Shown: piece by piece, positions 34,233 through 41,827 of the stretch
Layout: each line of letters starts with the position of its first letter
How positions within the stretch are numbered: position 1 is the stretch's first letter
Source: Mycolicibacterium iranicum
GTDB taxonomy: Bacteria > Actinomycetota > Actinomycetes > Mycobacteriales > Mycobacteriaceae
NCBI RefSeq assembly: GCF_001650495.1
Contig: NZ_LWCS01000027.1
Location: 22,812 to 86,811, forward strand
Direction: 5' to 3'
DNA length: 64,000 bases
The notes under the pieces: model-generated
The model's database searches: none
The model's input: only the letters and a program-made list of their open reading frames with translations
What the model was told of the DNA's origin: nothing
Translations under genes and position numbers: made by a program

Positions 34233-34698
34233 CGAGGCCCGCTCCCTCGTCGCGGATCTGACCGTCCACAATCAGACCGTCGCCACCGCGGAATCGCTGA
34301 CGGCGGGGCTGCTCGCCGCGACCCTGGCCGGCGTGCCGGGAGCCAGCGCGGTGCTGCGCGGGGGACTCATCACCTACACCGTCGAGACCAAAGCCGAGCT
34401 CGCGGGCGTGGCACCCGAGCTGCTCGCGGAGTTCGGCCCCGTCGCGGAGCCCACTGCCCGGGCGCTGGCTGTGGGCGCGATGCACCGATGCGGCGCCACC
34501 TGGGGTGTCGGGCTCACCGGTGTGGCAGGCCCGGAACCTCACGGCGGTCACGCGGTCGGCACGGTGTTCCTGGGCCTGGCCGGTCCCGGCGGCGCAGAGG
34601 TCGTGGAGCTGGCCCTGCCGGGCAATCGCTGGGAGATCCGGCTGGGTGCAGTCCACGCCGCGGTGCACCGGCTGCGCCGACTCGTCCAGCGGCATTGA
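34210..34698 (+). CDS. CinA C-terminal domain protein (nicotinamide-nucleotide amidohydrolase family)
   Basis: A 162-residue stand-alone CinA/PncC domain: VATAESLTAGLLAATLAGVPGAS, GGLITYTVETKAELAGV and GVGLTGVAGPEPHGGHAVGTV are the family motifs. PncC enzymes deamidate nicotinamide mononucleotide; activity here is inferred from family. It overlaps pgsA and precedes clgR by 88 bp. Confidence 0.92.
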   Translation: MDDPLIDDEARSLVADLTVHNQTVATAESLTAGLLAATLAGVPGASAVLRGGLITYTVETKAELAGVAPELLAEFGPVAEPTARALAVGAMHRCGATWGVGLTGVAGPEPHGGHAVGTVFLGLAGPGGAEVVELALPGNRWEIRLGAVHAAVHRLRRLVQRH

Positions 34699-34727
34699 GG
34701 ACGCGACGGAGGTCGGACAGAGAGTCG

Positions 34728-34754
34728 GGAACCTTATCGGCGACACCGCGCGTT
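34728..34754 (+). promoter_or_regulatory. SigE-type promoter of clgR
   Basis: GGAAC (34728-34732) and CGTT (34751-34754) are separated by 18 bp, a good match to the mycobacterial SigE consensus. It lies 32 bp before the clgR ATG. In M. tuberculosis clgR and the downstream pspA are known to be SigE-dependent under envelope stress, so position and sequence agree. Confidence 0.65.
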
Positions 34755-34786
34755 GGTCTGAATAGTCGAGACAAGGAGGACGCGCG

Positions 34787-35107
34787 ATGACGGCATTGCT
34801 GCGCGAGGTGATCGGCGACGTGCTGCGTCGCGCCCGAGTCGAGCAGAGACGCACCCTGCGGGAAGTATCTGATGCGGCAAGGGTGAGCCTGGGCTACCTG
34901 TCGGAGGTCGAACGCGGCCGCAAAGAGGCCTCCAGCGAGCTGCTGGGCGCCATCTGCACCGCGTTGGACATCCCGCTGTCGCGGGTGCTGTCCGAGGCCG
35001 GCGACGACCTCGCCGTCGAGGAATCCCGCGCAGCGGCCGGTACCTCGACCATCGACGTCACGACCAAGGTCGTCATCCCGCAGGTCGTCTCCATGGCGGT
35101 GGCCTGA
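34787..35107 (+). CDS. clgR: XRE-family transcriptional regulator ClgR
   Basis: ClgR activates clp protease, htrX-type and psp genes in actinobacteria. The 106-residue protein has a helix-turn-helix (RTLREVSDAARVSLGYLSEVERGRKEASSELL) and a short C-terminal tail ending VVSMAVA, a non-polar end reminiscent of Clp-degraded ClgR proteins. A strong AAGGAGG site precedes the ATG. It heads the clgR-pspA-pspM envelope-stress operon. Confidence 0.95.
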   Translation: MTALLREVIGDVLRRARVEQRRTLREVSDAARVSLGYLSEVERGRKEASSELLGAICTALDIPLSRVLSEAGDDLAVEESRAAAGTSTIDVTTKVVIPQVVSMAVA

Positions 35108-35141
35108 CCGGTTCACCACGCAGGGGTGTGGTGATCTGCGC

Positions 35142-35162
35142 GGAACCGATAAGTTGGGTTCC
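35142..35162. promoter_or_regulatory. Inverted repeat GGAACC-N9-GGTTCC between clgR and pspA
   Basis: Six-base perfect arms with a nine-base centre, 71 bp before pspA. It could be a hairpin attenuating read-through or an operator; no -10 partner for a second SigE promoter was seen. Confidence 0.35.
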
Positions 35163-35232
35163 AAGCACTTGCCGGTAAGTCACCGGTCTCGATCAGGACA
35201 TGGTTCGACAGACACGAAGGCGGAATGAAGTC

Positions 35233-36057
35233 ATGGCCAATCCGTTCACCAAGGCGTGGAAGTACCTCATGGCGCTCTTCAGCTCCAAGGTCGACGAGTA
35301 CGCCGACCCCAAGGTGCAGATCCAGCAGGCGATCGAGGAAGCTCAGCGACAGCATCAAGGGCTGACCCAGCAGGCCGCGCAGGTGATCGGCAATCAGCGT
35401 CAACTGGAGATGCGGCTCAACCGTCAGCTCGCCGACATCGAGAAGCTCCAGGTGAACGTCCGGCAGGCCCTGACCCTGGCCGACCAGGCGGTGGCCGCCG
35501 GTGACGCCCAGAAAGCCACCGAGTACAACAACGCCGCCGAGGCGTTCGCCGCGCAGCTCGTCACCGCGGAGCAGAGCGTCGAAGATCTCAAGAGTCTGCA
35601 TGATCAGGCGCTGCAGGCTGCGGGACAGGCCAAGAAGGCCGTCGAGCAGAACGCGATGATGCTGCAGCAGAAGATCGCCGAGCGCACGAAGCTGCTCTCG
35701 CAGCTGGAGCAGGCGAAGATGCAGGAGCAGGTCAGCGCATCGCTGCGGTCGATGAGCGAGCTTGCCGCGCCCGGCAATACGCCGAGCCTCGATGAAGTGC
35801 GCGACAAGATCGAGCGCCGCTATGCCAACGCGATCGGCTCCGCCGAGCTGGCGCAGAACTCGGTCCAGGGCCGCATGATGGAGGTTCAGCAGGCCAGCGT
35901 CCAGATGGCGGGCCATTCCCGCCTTGAGCAGATCCGGGCTTCGATGCGCGGCGAGCAGCTGCCCGCCGGTGGGGCCGCTGCGGCCACGCCAAATCAGGCC
36001 CCGGCCACTCCGGCCGCAAATTCCAATCCGACACCGGAAAACCCGCTGTCGCAATAA
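35233..36057 (+). CDS. pspA: PspA/IM30 family envelope-stress protein (35-kDa antigen type)
   Basis: A 274-residue, almost wholly coiled-coil protein. MANPFTKAWKYLMALFSSKVDEYADP is the amphipathic N-terminal membrane-binding region, followed by long helices (about 30-220) and a Pro/Ala-rich tail. It binds stressed membranes and in M. tuberculosis (Rv2744c) interacts with ClgR and PspM. I use the ATG at 35233; the upstream in-frame GTG-like leader is not conserved. Confidence 0.94.
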   Translation: MANPFTKAWKYLMALFSSKVDEYADPKVQIQQAIEEAQRQHQGLTQQAAQVIGNQRQLEMRLNRQLADIEKLQVNVRQALTLADQAVAAGDAQKATEYNNAAEAFAAQLVTAEQSVEDLKSLHDQALQAAGQAKKAVEQNAMMLQQKIAERTKLLSQLEQAKMQEQVSASLRSMSELAAPGNTPSLDEVRDKIERRYANAIGSAELAQNSVQGRMMEVQQASVQMAGHSRLEQIRASMRGEQLPAGGAAAATPNQAPATPAANSNPTPENPLSQ

Positions 36058-36072
36058 CTACGGGAGTTAGTG

Positions 36073-36891
36073 GTGAGTTATCGGACCGGACGACCCGAAG
36101 CCTGGCGCTCCATGGCGCAGCGCGGCATCGACACAGCCGCGGAATGGTCGGGCATGGTGGCCGAGAAGCTCAACGCCGCGGCCGATCCCCGCGCCAAGCT
36201 GTTACGCAAGCGGCGCTGGGCGCTGCGGCTCGGGTGGTTCTTCACCGTGTCCGCGGTCTTTTGGGTAGGTGTGACTGCGCTGCTGGCGTCGTGGAGCACC
36301 CCTGTGTGGGCGCTGTTCATCCCGTCACCGATCGCCGTCGGTGCCGCGTTCCTGGCCACGCTGGCATTCCTGCGGTACCGCTGGCTGCGCGGAGAACCGT
36401 TACCGCCGCAGCGCAACCACGGCCTGCGTCGGCTCCCGCCGTGGGGATCGGCGGCGCGCCGGCCGATGGCTTCACTGGCCGCATCTGAGCGCGGATTCGT
36501 CTCGCTGCTCGGCATTCTCGAGCGCGGCCAGATGCTGCCGCCCGGCGAGCTCCTTGAACTGCGGGTCGCCGCCGAGCAGACCGCAACCACCATGGCCGCC
36601 ACCGCCTCGGAGGTCATGTCAATGGAGAAGGCGGTCAAGTCGTCGCCGCAATCGCGGGCCCACCTGATTCCGACGATCACCGCGTTCACCACGCAGCTCG
36701 ACCGCGGGGCCCACCAGTACAACGAGATGGTCTCCGCCGCAGCGCAACTGGTGTCCGCCGCGAACTCCGGATCGTTGTCGAGCTCGCCTATGTCGCAACG
36801 TCGCTACCGTGACCAACTCGGCACGGCCACCGACCGGCTGACCAGCTGGGCCCAGGCATTCGACGAGTTGGGCCGGCTGCGCGGCGCCTGA
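36073..36891 (+). CDS. pspM: Phage-shock envelope-stress protein PspM
   Basis: A 272-residue integral membrane protein with two transmembrane helices (about 55-75 and 80-100) between a basic N terminus and a long helical cytosolic C-terminal domain. It follows pspA by 15 bp, the Rv2743c position, whose product binds PspA at the membrane. I chose the GTG at 36073 (GGGAG spacing); GTG at 36070 is equally possible. Confidence 0.88.
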   Translation: MSYRTGRPEAWRSMAQRGIDTAAEWSGMVAEKLNAAADPRAKLLRKRRWALRLGWFFTVSAVFWVGVTALLASWSTPVWALFIPSPIAVGAAFLATLAFLRYRWLRGEPLPPQRNHGLRRLPPWGSAARRPMASLAASERGFVSLLGILERGQMLPPGELLELRVAAEQTATTMAATASEVMSMEKAVKSSPQSRAHLIPTITAFTTQLDRGAHQYNEMVSAAAQLVSAANSGSLSSSPMSQRRYRDQLGTATDRLTSWAQAFDELGRLRGA

Positions 36892-36920
36892 AGGCATCCA
36901 GGTGATGCTCCAAACGGAGC

Positions 36921-37199
36921 TCACTCGACGTTGAAGTGGTCCAGTTCGAATATTGCGAAGAAGGCGCAGGCGAACACCAGTACCGAGCCGACGACCGACG
37001 CGGCCAGTAGTGGAACGCTGAGATCCGACGCGAGAATCATCGCCTTCGTCACGACAGCGCATGCGATCAGAGCGATGACGCAGATCGCGATGCGTCGGGG
37101 CGGTTTCCCTGCGCGCGTGTTGTCGCCCGCGGGTTCAACAGCGTGCAGAGAACTCTCGATTTCGGCGAATTTCCTTCGCTCATCGTCGGAGAGAGTCAT
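36921..37199 (-). CDS. DUF3040 family small membrane protein
   Basis: A 92-residue protein with the typical DUF3040 start MTLSDDERRKFAEIESSL, a basic linker (KPPRR) and two hydrophobic segments (ICVIALIACAVVT and LLAASVVGSVLVFACAFFAIF). Function unknown. It is convergent with pspM. Confidence 0.82.
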   Translation of the reverse strand: MTLSDDERRKFAEIESSLHAVEPAGDNTRAGKPPRRIAICVIALIACAVVTKAMILASDLSVPLLAASVVGSVLVFACAFFAIFELDHFNVE

Positions 37200-37415
37200 G
37201 GCGAATCCTCAATGGTCTGCGGTGCCGGTCGCAGCGATGCAGGCATAGCGTCACTGGCTTTGATGAGTACCCGGGCCAGCTGCCCGCATACCCGGAGACC
37301 GGGCGTCAGACGAATTGGTTATCGATCTGTGATCTGGATCGATATGCCGTATCGATGAGTCGAAACTAAGTCGGTCACACCACCGCTCAGGCGCGCGAAT
37401 GCCGAGATTCGGTGG
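37200..37415. other. Intergenic region with TATCGAT boxes
   Basis: No gene seen. TATCGAT occurs at 37320-37326, as the reverse ATCGATA at 37338-37344 (forming an 11-bp-spaced inverted repeat) and again at 37350-37356, about 120-160 bp upstream of the DUF3040 start. This is a possible regulatory cluster. Confidence 0.35.
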
Positions 37416-37898
37416 CTAGAACTTCGGGCGAAGCGCCGGCACCAAGATGCCGGGCAGGGCTCGCAGCGGCGCCTTCACCATCACGTCGAAGAGGTCGAAG
37501 TAGTCCCGCCACAGCGTGATCTGGCCGGCCTCGTTGAAATCGAACCGCCCGCACACCCAGAATTGCAAGCGCAGCGGGCCGAGGATGATCGCGTCGGTGC
37601 GCTCCGTGAGGACCGTGGCCCCCGCACCCGTCTGTTCTTCGCGCGAGCGCTCATCGGTGGCGACGCGGTGGAACTTCACCGCGAAGCCACCCTTGCCCTC
37701 GGCGCGGCGCAGCATCGCCAGGATTCTGGCGCGCCCGCGAATAGAGGGCAGCCCGACGTTCTGCCAGACCAGATCCGGGGCGGCGAGCTCTTCGAACGTG
37801 TCGAAGTCGTTGTCCTCGAGGGCGTAGAGGAACCTCTGGACGACGTCGGCCTTGTCGGCGATCGCTGTGGTGGCGGTGGGGAGTGCCTCGTCAGTCAT
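37416..37898 (-). CDS. ephG: Limonene-1,2-epoxide hydrolase family protein (EphG-like)
   Basis: A 160-residue NTF2-fold epoxide hydrolase. The catalytic set of the family, Asp-Arg-Asp, is visible as an Arg/Asp pair in CGRFDFNEAG and Asp in LWRDYFDLFD. M. tuberculosis Rv2740 (EphG) hydrolyses steroid and fatty-acid epoxides and lies at this position. It is divergent from a glycosyltransferase gene. Confidence 0.88.
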   Translation of the reverse strand: MTDEALPTATTAIADKADVVQRFLYALEDNDFDTFEELAAPDLVWQNVGLPSIRGRARILAMLRRAEGKGGFAVKFHRVATDERSREEQTGAGATVLTERTDAIILGPLRLQFWVCGRFDFNEAGQITLWRDYFDLFDVMVKAPLRALPGILVPALRPKF

Positions 37899-37906
37899 AT
37901 CGCCCG

Positions 37907-37912
37907 AGCCTA
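37907..37912 (-). promoter_or_regulatory. -10 hexamer TAGGCT of ephG (leaderless)
   Basis: On the minus strand TAGGCT lies eight bases before the ATG at 37898. Confidence 0.4.
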
Positions 37913-37941
37913 GCCACCGGCGCTGTGGCAGGGTAGCCCGC

Positions 37942-39114
37942 ATGCGCGTTGCCGTGGTCGCCGGACCCGACCCGGGACACTCCTTTCCGGCTATCGCGCT
38001 CTGCAAGCGATTCGTGGCTGCGGGGGACGCACCGACGCTGCTCACGGGCACCAGATGGCTCGACCTCGCCCGTGCCGAGGGCATCGACGCACTCGAACTC
38101 GACGGTCTGGATCCGACCGCGTTCGACGACGACTCCGACGCCGGAGCCAAGATCCATCAGCGCGCCGCGCGGATGGCCCTGCTCAATCGATCCCGGATCG
38201 GCGACCTGAGGCCCGATCTGGTGGTGTCCGATTCGATCACGGCGTGCGGCGGGCTGGCCGCCGATCTACTCGGCATCCCGTGGGTGGAGTTGAACACCCA
38301 TCCGCTGTACCGCCCGTCGAAGGGCCTTCCTCCGGTAGGCAGCGGACTGGCGCCCGGTGTGGGCGTCCGCGGCCGGCTGCGCGACGCGGTGCTGCGGACG
38401 TTGAGCGCGCGATCGTGGCGCGCCGGGCTGCGCCAGCGCGCCGAGGCCCGCGTCGCAATCGGCCTGCCCGCGAGGGATCCGGGGCCGCTGCGCCGGCTCA
38501 TCGCCACGCTGCCCGCTCTCGAGGTGCCGCGCCCGGACTGGCCCAGGGAAGCCGTCGTGGTGGGACCGCTGCACTTCGAACCGACCGCTGAGGTGCTGGC
38601 GCTGCCGGACGGAGACGGTCCTGTCGTGGCCTTGGCCCCGTCTACTGCGACGACCGGTGCGGGCGGCCTCGTCGAACTGGCGCTGCGGACGCTGGTCCCC
38701 GGCCAGGTGCTTCCAGAAGGTGCGCGGGTGGTGGTGTCACAGCTGGACGACGCAGCCGGCGATGTCCCCCCGTGGGTGGCGATCGGCCTGGGGCGCCAGG
38801 ACGAACTGCTGTCACGAGCCGATCTGCTCATCTGCGGCGGCGGTCATGGCACGGTCGCCAAGTCGTTACTCGCCGGCGTCCCGATGGTGGTCGTCCCCGG
38901 CGGGGGCGACCAGTGGGAGATCGCCAATCGGCTTGTGCGACAGGGCAGTGCGCAGCTGGTCCGTCCGTTGACCGCTGATGCGCTGGCCGCGTCCGTACGA
39001 GAAGTGCTCGGTTCGGCACGCTACCGGGAGGCCGCTGCGCGGGCGGGTGCCAGCGTGGCCGGTGTGTCAGACCCGGTACAGGTGTGCCATGACGCGCTGG
39101 GCGCCTCGGCGTAG
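37942..39114 (+). CDS. Glycosyltransferase, GT1/MGT-like
   Basis: A 390-residue GT-B protein. The N-terminal domain begins MRVAVVAGPDPGHSFPAIAL; the C-terminal donor-binding motif is LLICGGGHGTVAKSLLAGVP followed by VPGGGDQWEIANR, as in UDP-glucuronosyl/macrolide glycosyltransferases. The acceptor is unknown. It matches the Rv2739c position and is followed 9 bp later by the DUF3046 gene. Confidence 0.9.
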   Translation: MRVAVVAGPDPGHSFPAIALCKRFVAAGDAPTLLTGTRWLDLARAEGIDALELDGLDPTAFDDDSDAGAKIHQRAARMALLNRSRIGDLRPDLVVSDSITACGGLAADLLGIPWVELNTHPLYRPSKGLPPVGSGLAPGVGVRGRLRDAVLRTLSARSWRAGLRQRAEARVAIGLPARDPGPLRRLIATLPALEVPRPDWPREAVVVGPLHFEPTAEVLALPDGDGPVVALAPSTATTGAGGLVELALRTLVPGQVLPEGARVVVSQLDDAAGDVPPWVAIGLGRQDELLSRADLLICGGGHGTVAKSLLAGVPMVVVPGGGDQWEIANRLVRQGSAQLVRPLTADALAASVREVLGSARYREAAARAGASVAGVSDPVQVCHDALGASA

Positions 39115-39117
39115 GTT
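39112..39117 (+). promoter_or_regulatory. -10 hexamer TAGGTT of the DUF3046 gene (leaderless)
   Basis: TAGGTT starts on the glycosyltransferase stop codon itself; six bases separate it from the GTG at 39124. Confidence 0.4.
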
Positions 39118-39123
39118 GGTCGC

Positions 39124-39318
39124 GTGCGGCTCACGGAATTCCAGGAACTGGTCGAGGGGCGGTTCGGTGCGGTGCGCGCGTCCTCGATGCTGATGGACCA
39201 CGTGCTGACCAGCATCGGCGGTCGTACCGCTGCGCAGGCCATCGAGGACGGTGTCGAACCGCGCGACGTTTGGCGGGCCCTGTGCGCGGACTTCGACGTG
39301 CCGCGCGATCAGTGGTGA
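39124..39318 (+). CDS. DUF3046 protein
   Basis: A 64-residue protein, MRLTEFQELVEGRFG to DFDVPRDQW, that matches the small actinobacterial DUF3046 family and the Rv2738c position upstream of recA. Function unknown. In M. tuberculosis recA follows almost directly; here about 4.8 kb of accessory DNA intervenes. Confidence 0.9.
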   Translation: MRLTEFQELVEGRFGAVRASSMLMDHVLTSIGGRTAAQAIEDGVEPRDVWRALCADFDVPRDQW

Positions 39319-39325
39319 CGCGCCG

Positions 39326-39805
39326 ATGATGCGGCACACCTACGAGGTCTTCCTCACCTGGACGGGCAATCAGGGAACCGGCACGCAGAACGCGCGATCG
39401 TACTCTCGCGACCACGTGGTCGACGCCGACGGACATCACCCCATCGACGGTTCGTCGGATCCGGCGTTCCGGGGAGATCCGACCCGATGGAATCCCGAGC
39501 AGCTCTACGTCGCGTCCATCGCTCAGTGCCACATGCTGTGGTACCTCGCCCTCGCCGCGGGCGCGGGCATCACGGTCACCGGATATCAGGATCGACCCAC
39601 CGCCGTGATGGTCGAAGAAGCCGGCGGCGCAGGGAAATTCGAGAGTGTGACACTCAATCCCGTCGTCACGGTGCAGCCCGGGTCCGACGAGGAACTCGCG
39701 GAGCGCCTGCACCATCGGGTTGGTGACTACTGCTTCATCGCCCGGTCGGTGAATACGCCCATCCACCATCACGCCACGATCAGGACGGCGCCATCGGCGA
39801 GATGA
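39326..39805 (+). CDS. OsmC family protein
   Basis: A 159-residue OsmC/Ohr-fold protein. GTGTQNARSYSRDHVV and NPEQLYVASIAQCHMLWYLALAA contain the conserved Glu and the first active Cys (AQCH); the second reactive Cys is in VGDYCFIARSV. It probably reduces organic hydroperoxides, by family. Two tandem ATGs (39326, 39329) are possible starts. It follows the DUF3046 gene by 7 bp. Confidence 0.88.
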   Translation: MMRHTYEVFLTWTGNQGTGTQNARSYSRDHVVDADGHHPIDGSSDPAFRGDPTRWNPEQLYVASIAQCHMLWYLALAAGAGITVTGYQDRPTAVMVEEAGGAGKFESVTLNPVVTVQPGSDEELAERLHHRVGDYCFIARSVNTPIHHHATIRTAPSAR

Positions 39806-39820
39806 GTTGCCGAGCGGTGA

Positions 39821-40300
39821 TCAGCTGCATGCACGGCAATGGCTACGGACCGTCAGCTTGATGGTCGCTTTGCCAAAGCCCGTGACCTAGGTGATCTGGT
39901 CTGTCGCCTTTCTTGACATGGTCCGACGCGATCTCGTGGACGGTTCCACAGGCCACGCACATTGCATGATGGTGCGCGACACTGGCCACGCAGTACGCAC
40001 TCGATCCGTCCACATGCGCAATCGCGTGCAACACAACTTCGTCAGCCAGCACCGCGATCACGCGCTAGATCGTGGAGATCAAATGTGTTCGCCCGGCTCA
40101 CGCATCTGATCGTGAACGTCGCGGATGGTCAGGGGGTGACCTTGTCTTTCCGCCTCCCTGCGGCCGCCTCTATCAGTACTGCCAGGATCGCGATCCGTTG
40201 TGGGGTGCTGCGTAAACCGTTCCCGCGCAGGAGTTTCCGGATCAGCACGTCGTCGCCGACTCCTCCCGGCCGGTCTGGGTGGACCGCTCGCGGCGGGGGT
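39821..40300 (-). pseudogene. Fur-family regulator, degraded
   Basis: Reading the minus strand in shifting frames gives a recognisable Fur protein: DDVLIRKLLRGNGLRSTPQR (winged-helix start), then a stop after KVTP, LTIRDVHDQMREPGEHI in another frame, ISTI-stop-RVIAVLADEVVLHAIAHVDG in a third, then HHHAMCVACGTVHEIASDHV (zinc site) and finally GFGKATIKLTVRSHCRACS ending in TGA at 39821. At least two frameshifts and an in-frame TAG (Tyr codon in the STIYR motif) inactivate it. It lies directly downstream of an intact Fur paralogue on the same strand. The 5' boundary is approximate. Confidence 0.8.
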
Positions 40301-40346
40301 ACTGGCAAGGCCCTTCTCCTTGGGAAGCGTCGCCGTGGTAGGGCAC

Positions 40347-40844
40347 TCAGCGGCTGCTGCAGTCGTCGCAGAGGCCGTGCACGGAGATGCGGAGTTCGCT
40401 CGAACGAAACCCGGACGACTCACGCAGGGCGACGAGGGCGGACACCAGTCGGCTGGGGGGAATAGTTCTGACCGTCCCGCAACCTGTGCAGACGGCGTGA
40501 TGCTGCCCGTGCGCGGCAAGGCCGTAGGACACAGGCTGATCCCGCTGTGCCACAGTGTTCAGGACACCGAGGTTCGCCAGCTTGGTGATCGTTCGGTAGA
40601 TCGTCGATCGATCGATGTGATTGCCCAAATCGCTGAGGCGATCGTGGATTTCAGCTGCGGTGAGGTGGTCCGCCGAAGCGCCCGTCCCTTGTCCTGGCTG
40701 GAATAGCTGCAGAATGGCCAGTCGCTGAGCCGTGCTGCGCAGACCGTGGCCGCGCAACAGATCGGCGGCGGCGGCGACGTCCTGGCTTTCGCTTCTCTGC
40801 GATGCCGCGGGGTGTCGGGGAAGTCGCTCTTCCGCGTTGCTCAT
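40347..40844 (-). CDS. Fur-family metalloregulator (Zur/FurB-like)
   Basis: An intact 165-residue Fur protein. N-terminal winged helix: LLRGHGLRSTAQRLAIL, LTAAEIHDRL, IDRSTIYRTITKLANLGVL. The C-terminal domain has HHAVCTGCGTV and HGLCDDC, two CxxC pairs for structural zinc. These features fit Zur/FurB better than peroxide sensor PerR, but metal specificity is inference. The upstream region has a -10-like TATAGT and a 17-bp inverted repeat that may be its operator. Confidence 0.9.
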   Translation of the reverse strand: MSNAEERLPRHPAASQRSESQDVAAAADLLRGHGLRSTAQRLAILQLFQPGQGTGASADHLTAAEIHDRLSDLGNHIDRSTIYRTITKLANLGVLNTVAQRDQPVSYGLAAHGQHHAVCTGCGTVRTIPPSRLVSALVALRESSGFRSSELRISVHGLCDDCSSR

Positions 40845-40851
40845 CTCCAGA

Positions 40852-40891
40852 CTATAGCTAGCGACGGACGCTAGATGCAACTAAGATGCAT
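40852..40891 (-). promoter_or_regulatory. Promoter and candidate operator of the Fur-family gene
   Basis: On the minus strand TATAGT (40852-40857) lies 7 nt before the ATG at 40844. Upstream, ATGCA-N7-TGCAT (40875-40891) is a perfect-armed 17-bp dyad of the size bound by Fur-type dimers. Confidence 0.45.
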
Positions 40892-41161
40892 GTGTTCAAA
40901 CCTGCTATTGATCCTCGAAACATGTGAATTGCCTGCTTGACGAGCCGGATTGACCAGCTATATGTTACTTTTTTGCGACTGGTTTGCATTTTGATGGCCG
41001 TGCGGGTGGCCCGCCAATCATGTAGCAGCCTCACATGGAGATTCAGGGAAGTGACACTCGGGAGGTAGACGCGACGCATCTCTTGCGCGATTCGGGTCAA
41101 TCCGATTCAGCCAGTGCTCTGACAAGCAGAACAACAAGAACAATGACGAAAGGGCAGCTTG
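40892..41161. other. AT-richer promoter region upstream of the TPP-enzyme genes
   Basis: About 270 bp of lower-GC DNA without a gene. It includes AT-rich stretches around 40955-40995 (a T6 run and TATATGTTACT). The promoter of the two-gene TPP operon should lie here. Composition differs from the core genome and suggests acquired DNA. Confidence 0.4.
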
Positions 41162-41776
41162 ATGAAACTTGCCAACGCCTTCAAGTGGATGAATGAATAC
41201 CGCACGGACCAAGTAGTTGTCACGCCCGCCGGAAGTGGGACCCGTGCCTGGTATGAGGCATCGAAGGATGTTGAGAACACGTTCTATCTGAACGCCTCTA
41301 TGGGACTGGTTTCGATGTTCAGCGCTGGCCTGGCGATGAACGCCCCGGATGCGCATGTATGGGGCATTGCCGGCGACGGCGGCGTCCTCATGAACCCCGG
41401 CGCCTTTGTGACCGAAGCCGAGTTCCTTCTGCCAAACATGAAGCACATCATCATCTGGAACAAGCTCTTCCATGCCTCCGGCCGCGTCCGGCTGGGCAAC
41501 TCCGGAGAGGTCGACTTCCGCAAGGTCGCCGAGGGGTTCGGCGTGCCCTCGGAGCGGTGCTTTGTGCTCTCCAGCGAAGAAGATCTGGAATCGAACAAGC
41601 ATGGGTTCTCGAAAGAGTTCGGTTACGCGCTGATCGTTCTTGAGATTCAACTCGATCTCGAGAGCGGCGGCATGGGAAACAAGCCGCACCTCGATGGTCC
41701 CGAATCGAAGTACGTGTTCGGCAGGGCTCGCGAGAAAGCGCTCGGCGTAAAGATTTTCGACAAGCAGGGCATGTAA
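41162..41776 (+). CDS. TPP-binding (PP-domain) subunit of a sulfopyruvate/phosphonopyruvate decarboxylase-like enzyme
   Basis: A 204-residue protein corresponding to the C-terminal half of a thiamine-diphosphate decarboxylase: GIAGDGGVLMNPGAFVTEAE with the GDG start of the TPP/Mg motif, ending near IIIWNKLFHASG. This is the ComE (beta) type subunit. The next gene supplies the complementary PYR half. It likely decarboxylates a 2-oxo acid, but the substrate is not determined. Codon use is less GC-biased than in neighbours. No M. tuberculosis counterpart is recalled here. Confidence 0.8.
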   Translation: MKLANAFKWMNEYRTDQVVVTPAGSGTRAWYEASKDVENTFYLNASMGLVSMFSAGLAMNAPDAHVWGIAGDGGVLMNPGAFVTEAEFLLPNMKHIIIWNKLFHASGRVRLGNSGEVDFRKVAEGFGVPSERCFVLSSEEDLESNKHGFSKEFGYALIVLEIQLDLESGGMGNKPHLDGPESKYVFGRAREKALGVKIFDKQGM

Positions 41777-41827
41777 CCCGACGCGATTCCCTTTGTAGAA
41801 GCCATCGTAAGCGTAAAGGAGCAAGCA

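Noticed and set aside
40200..40706. A 168-codon + strand frame across the Fur genes
   Set aside because: Antisense to the intact Fur gene and its relic; no domain resemblance.
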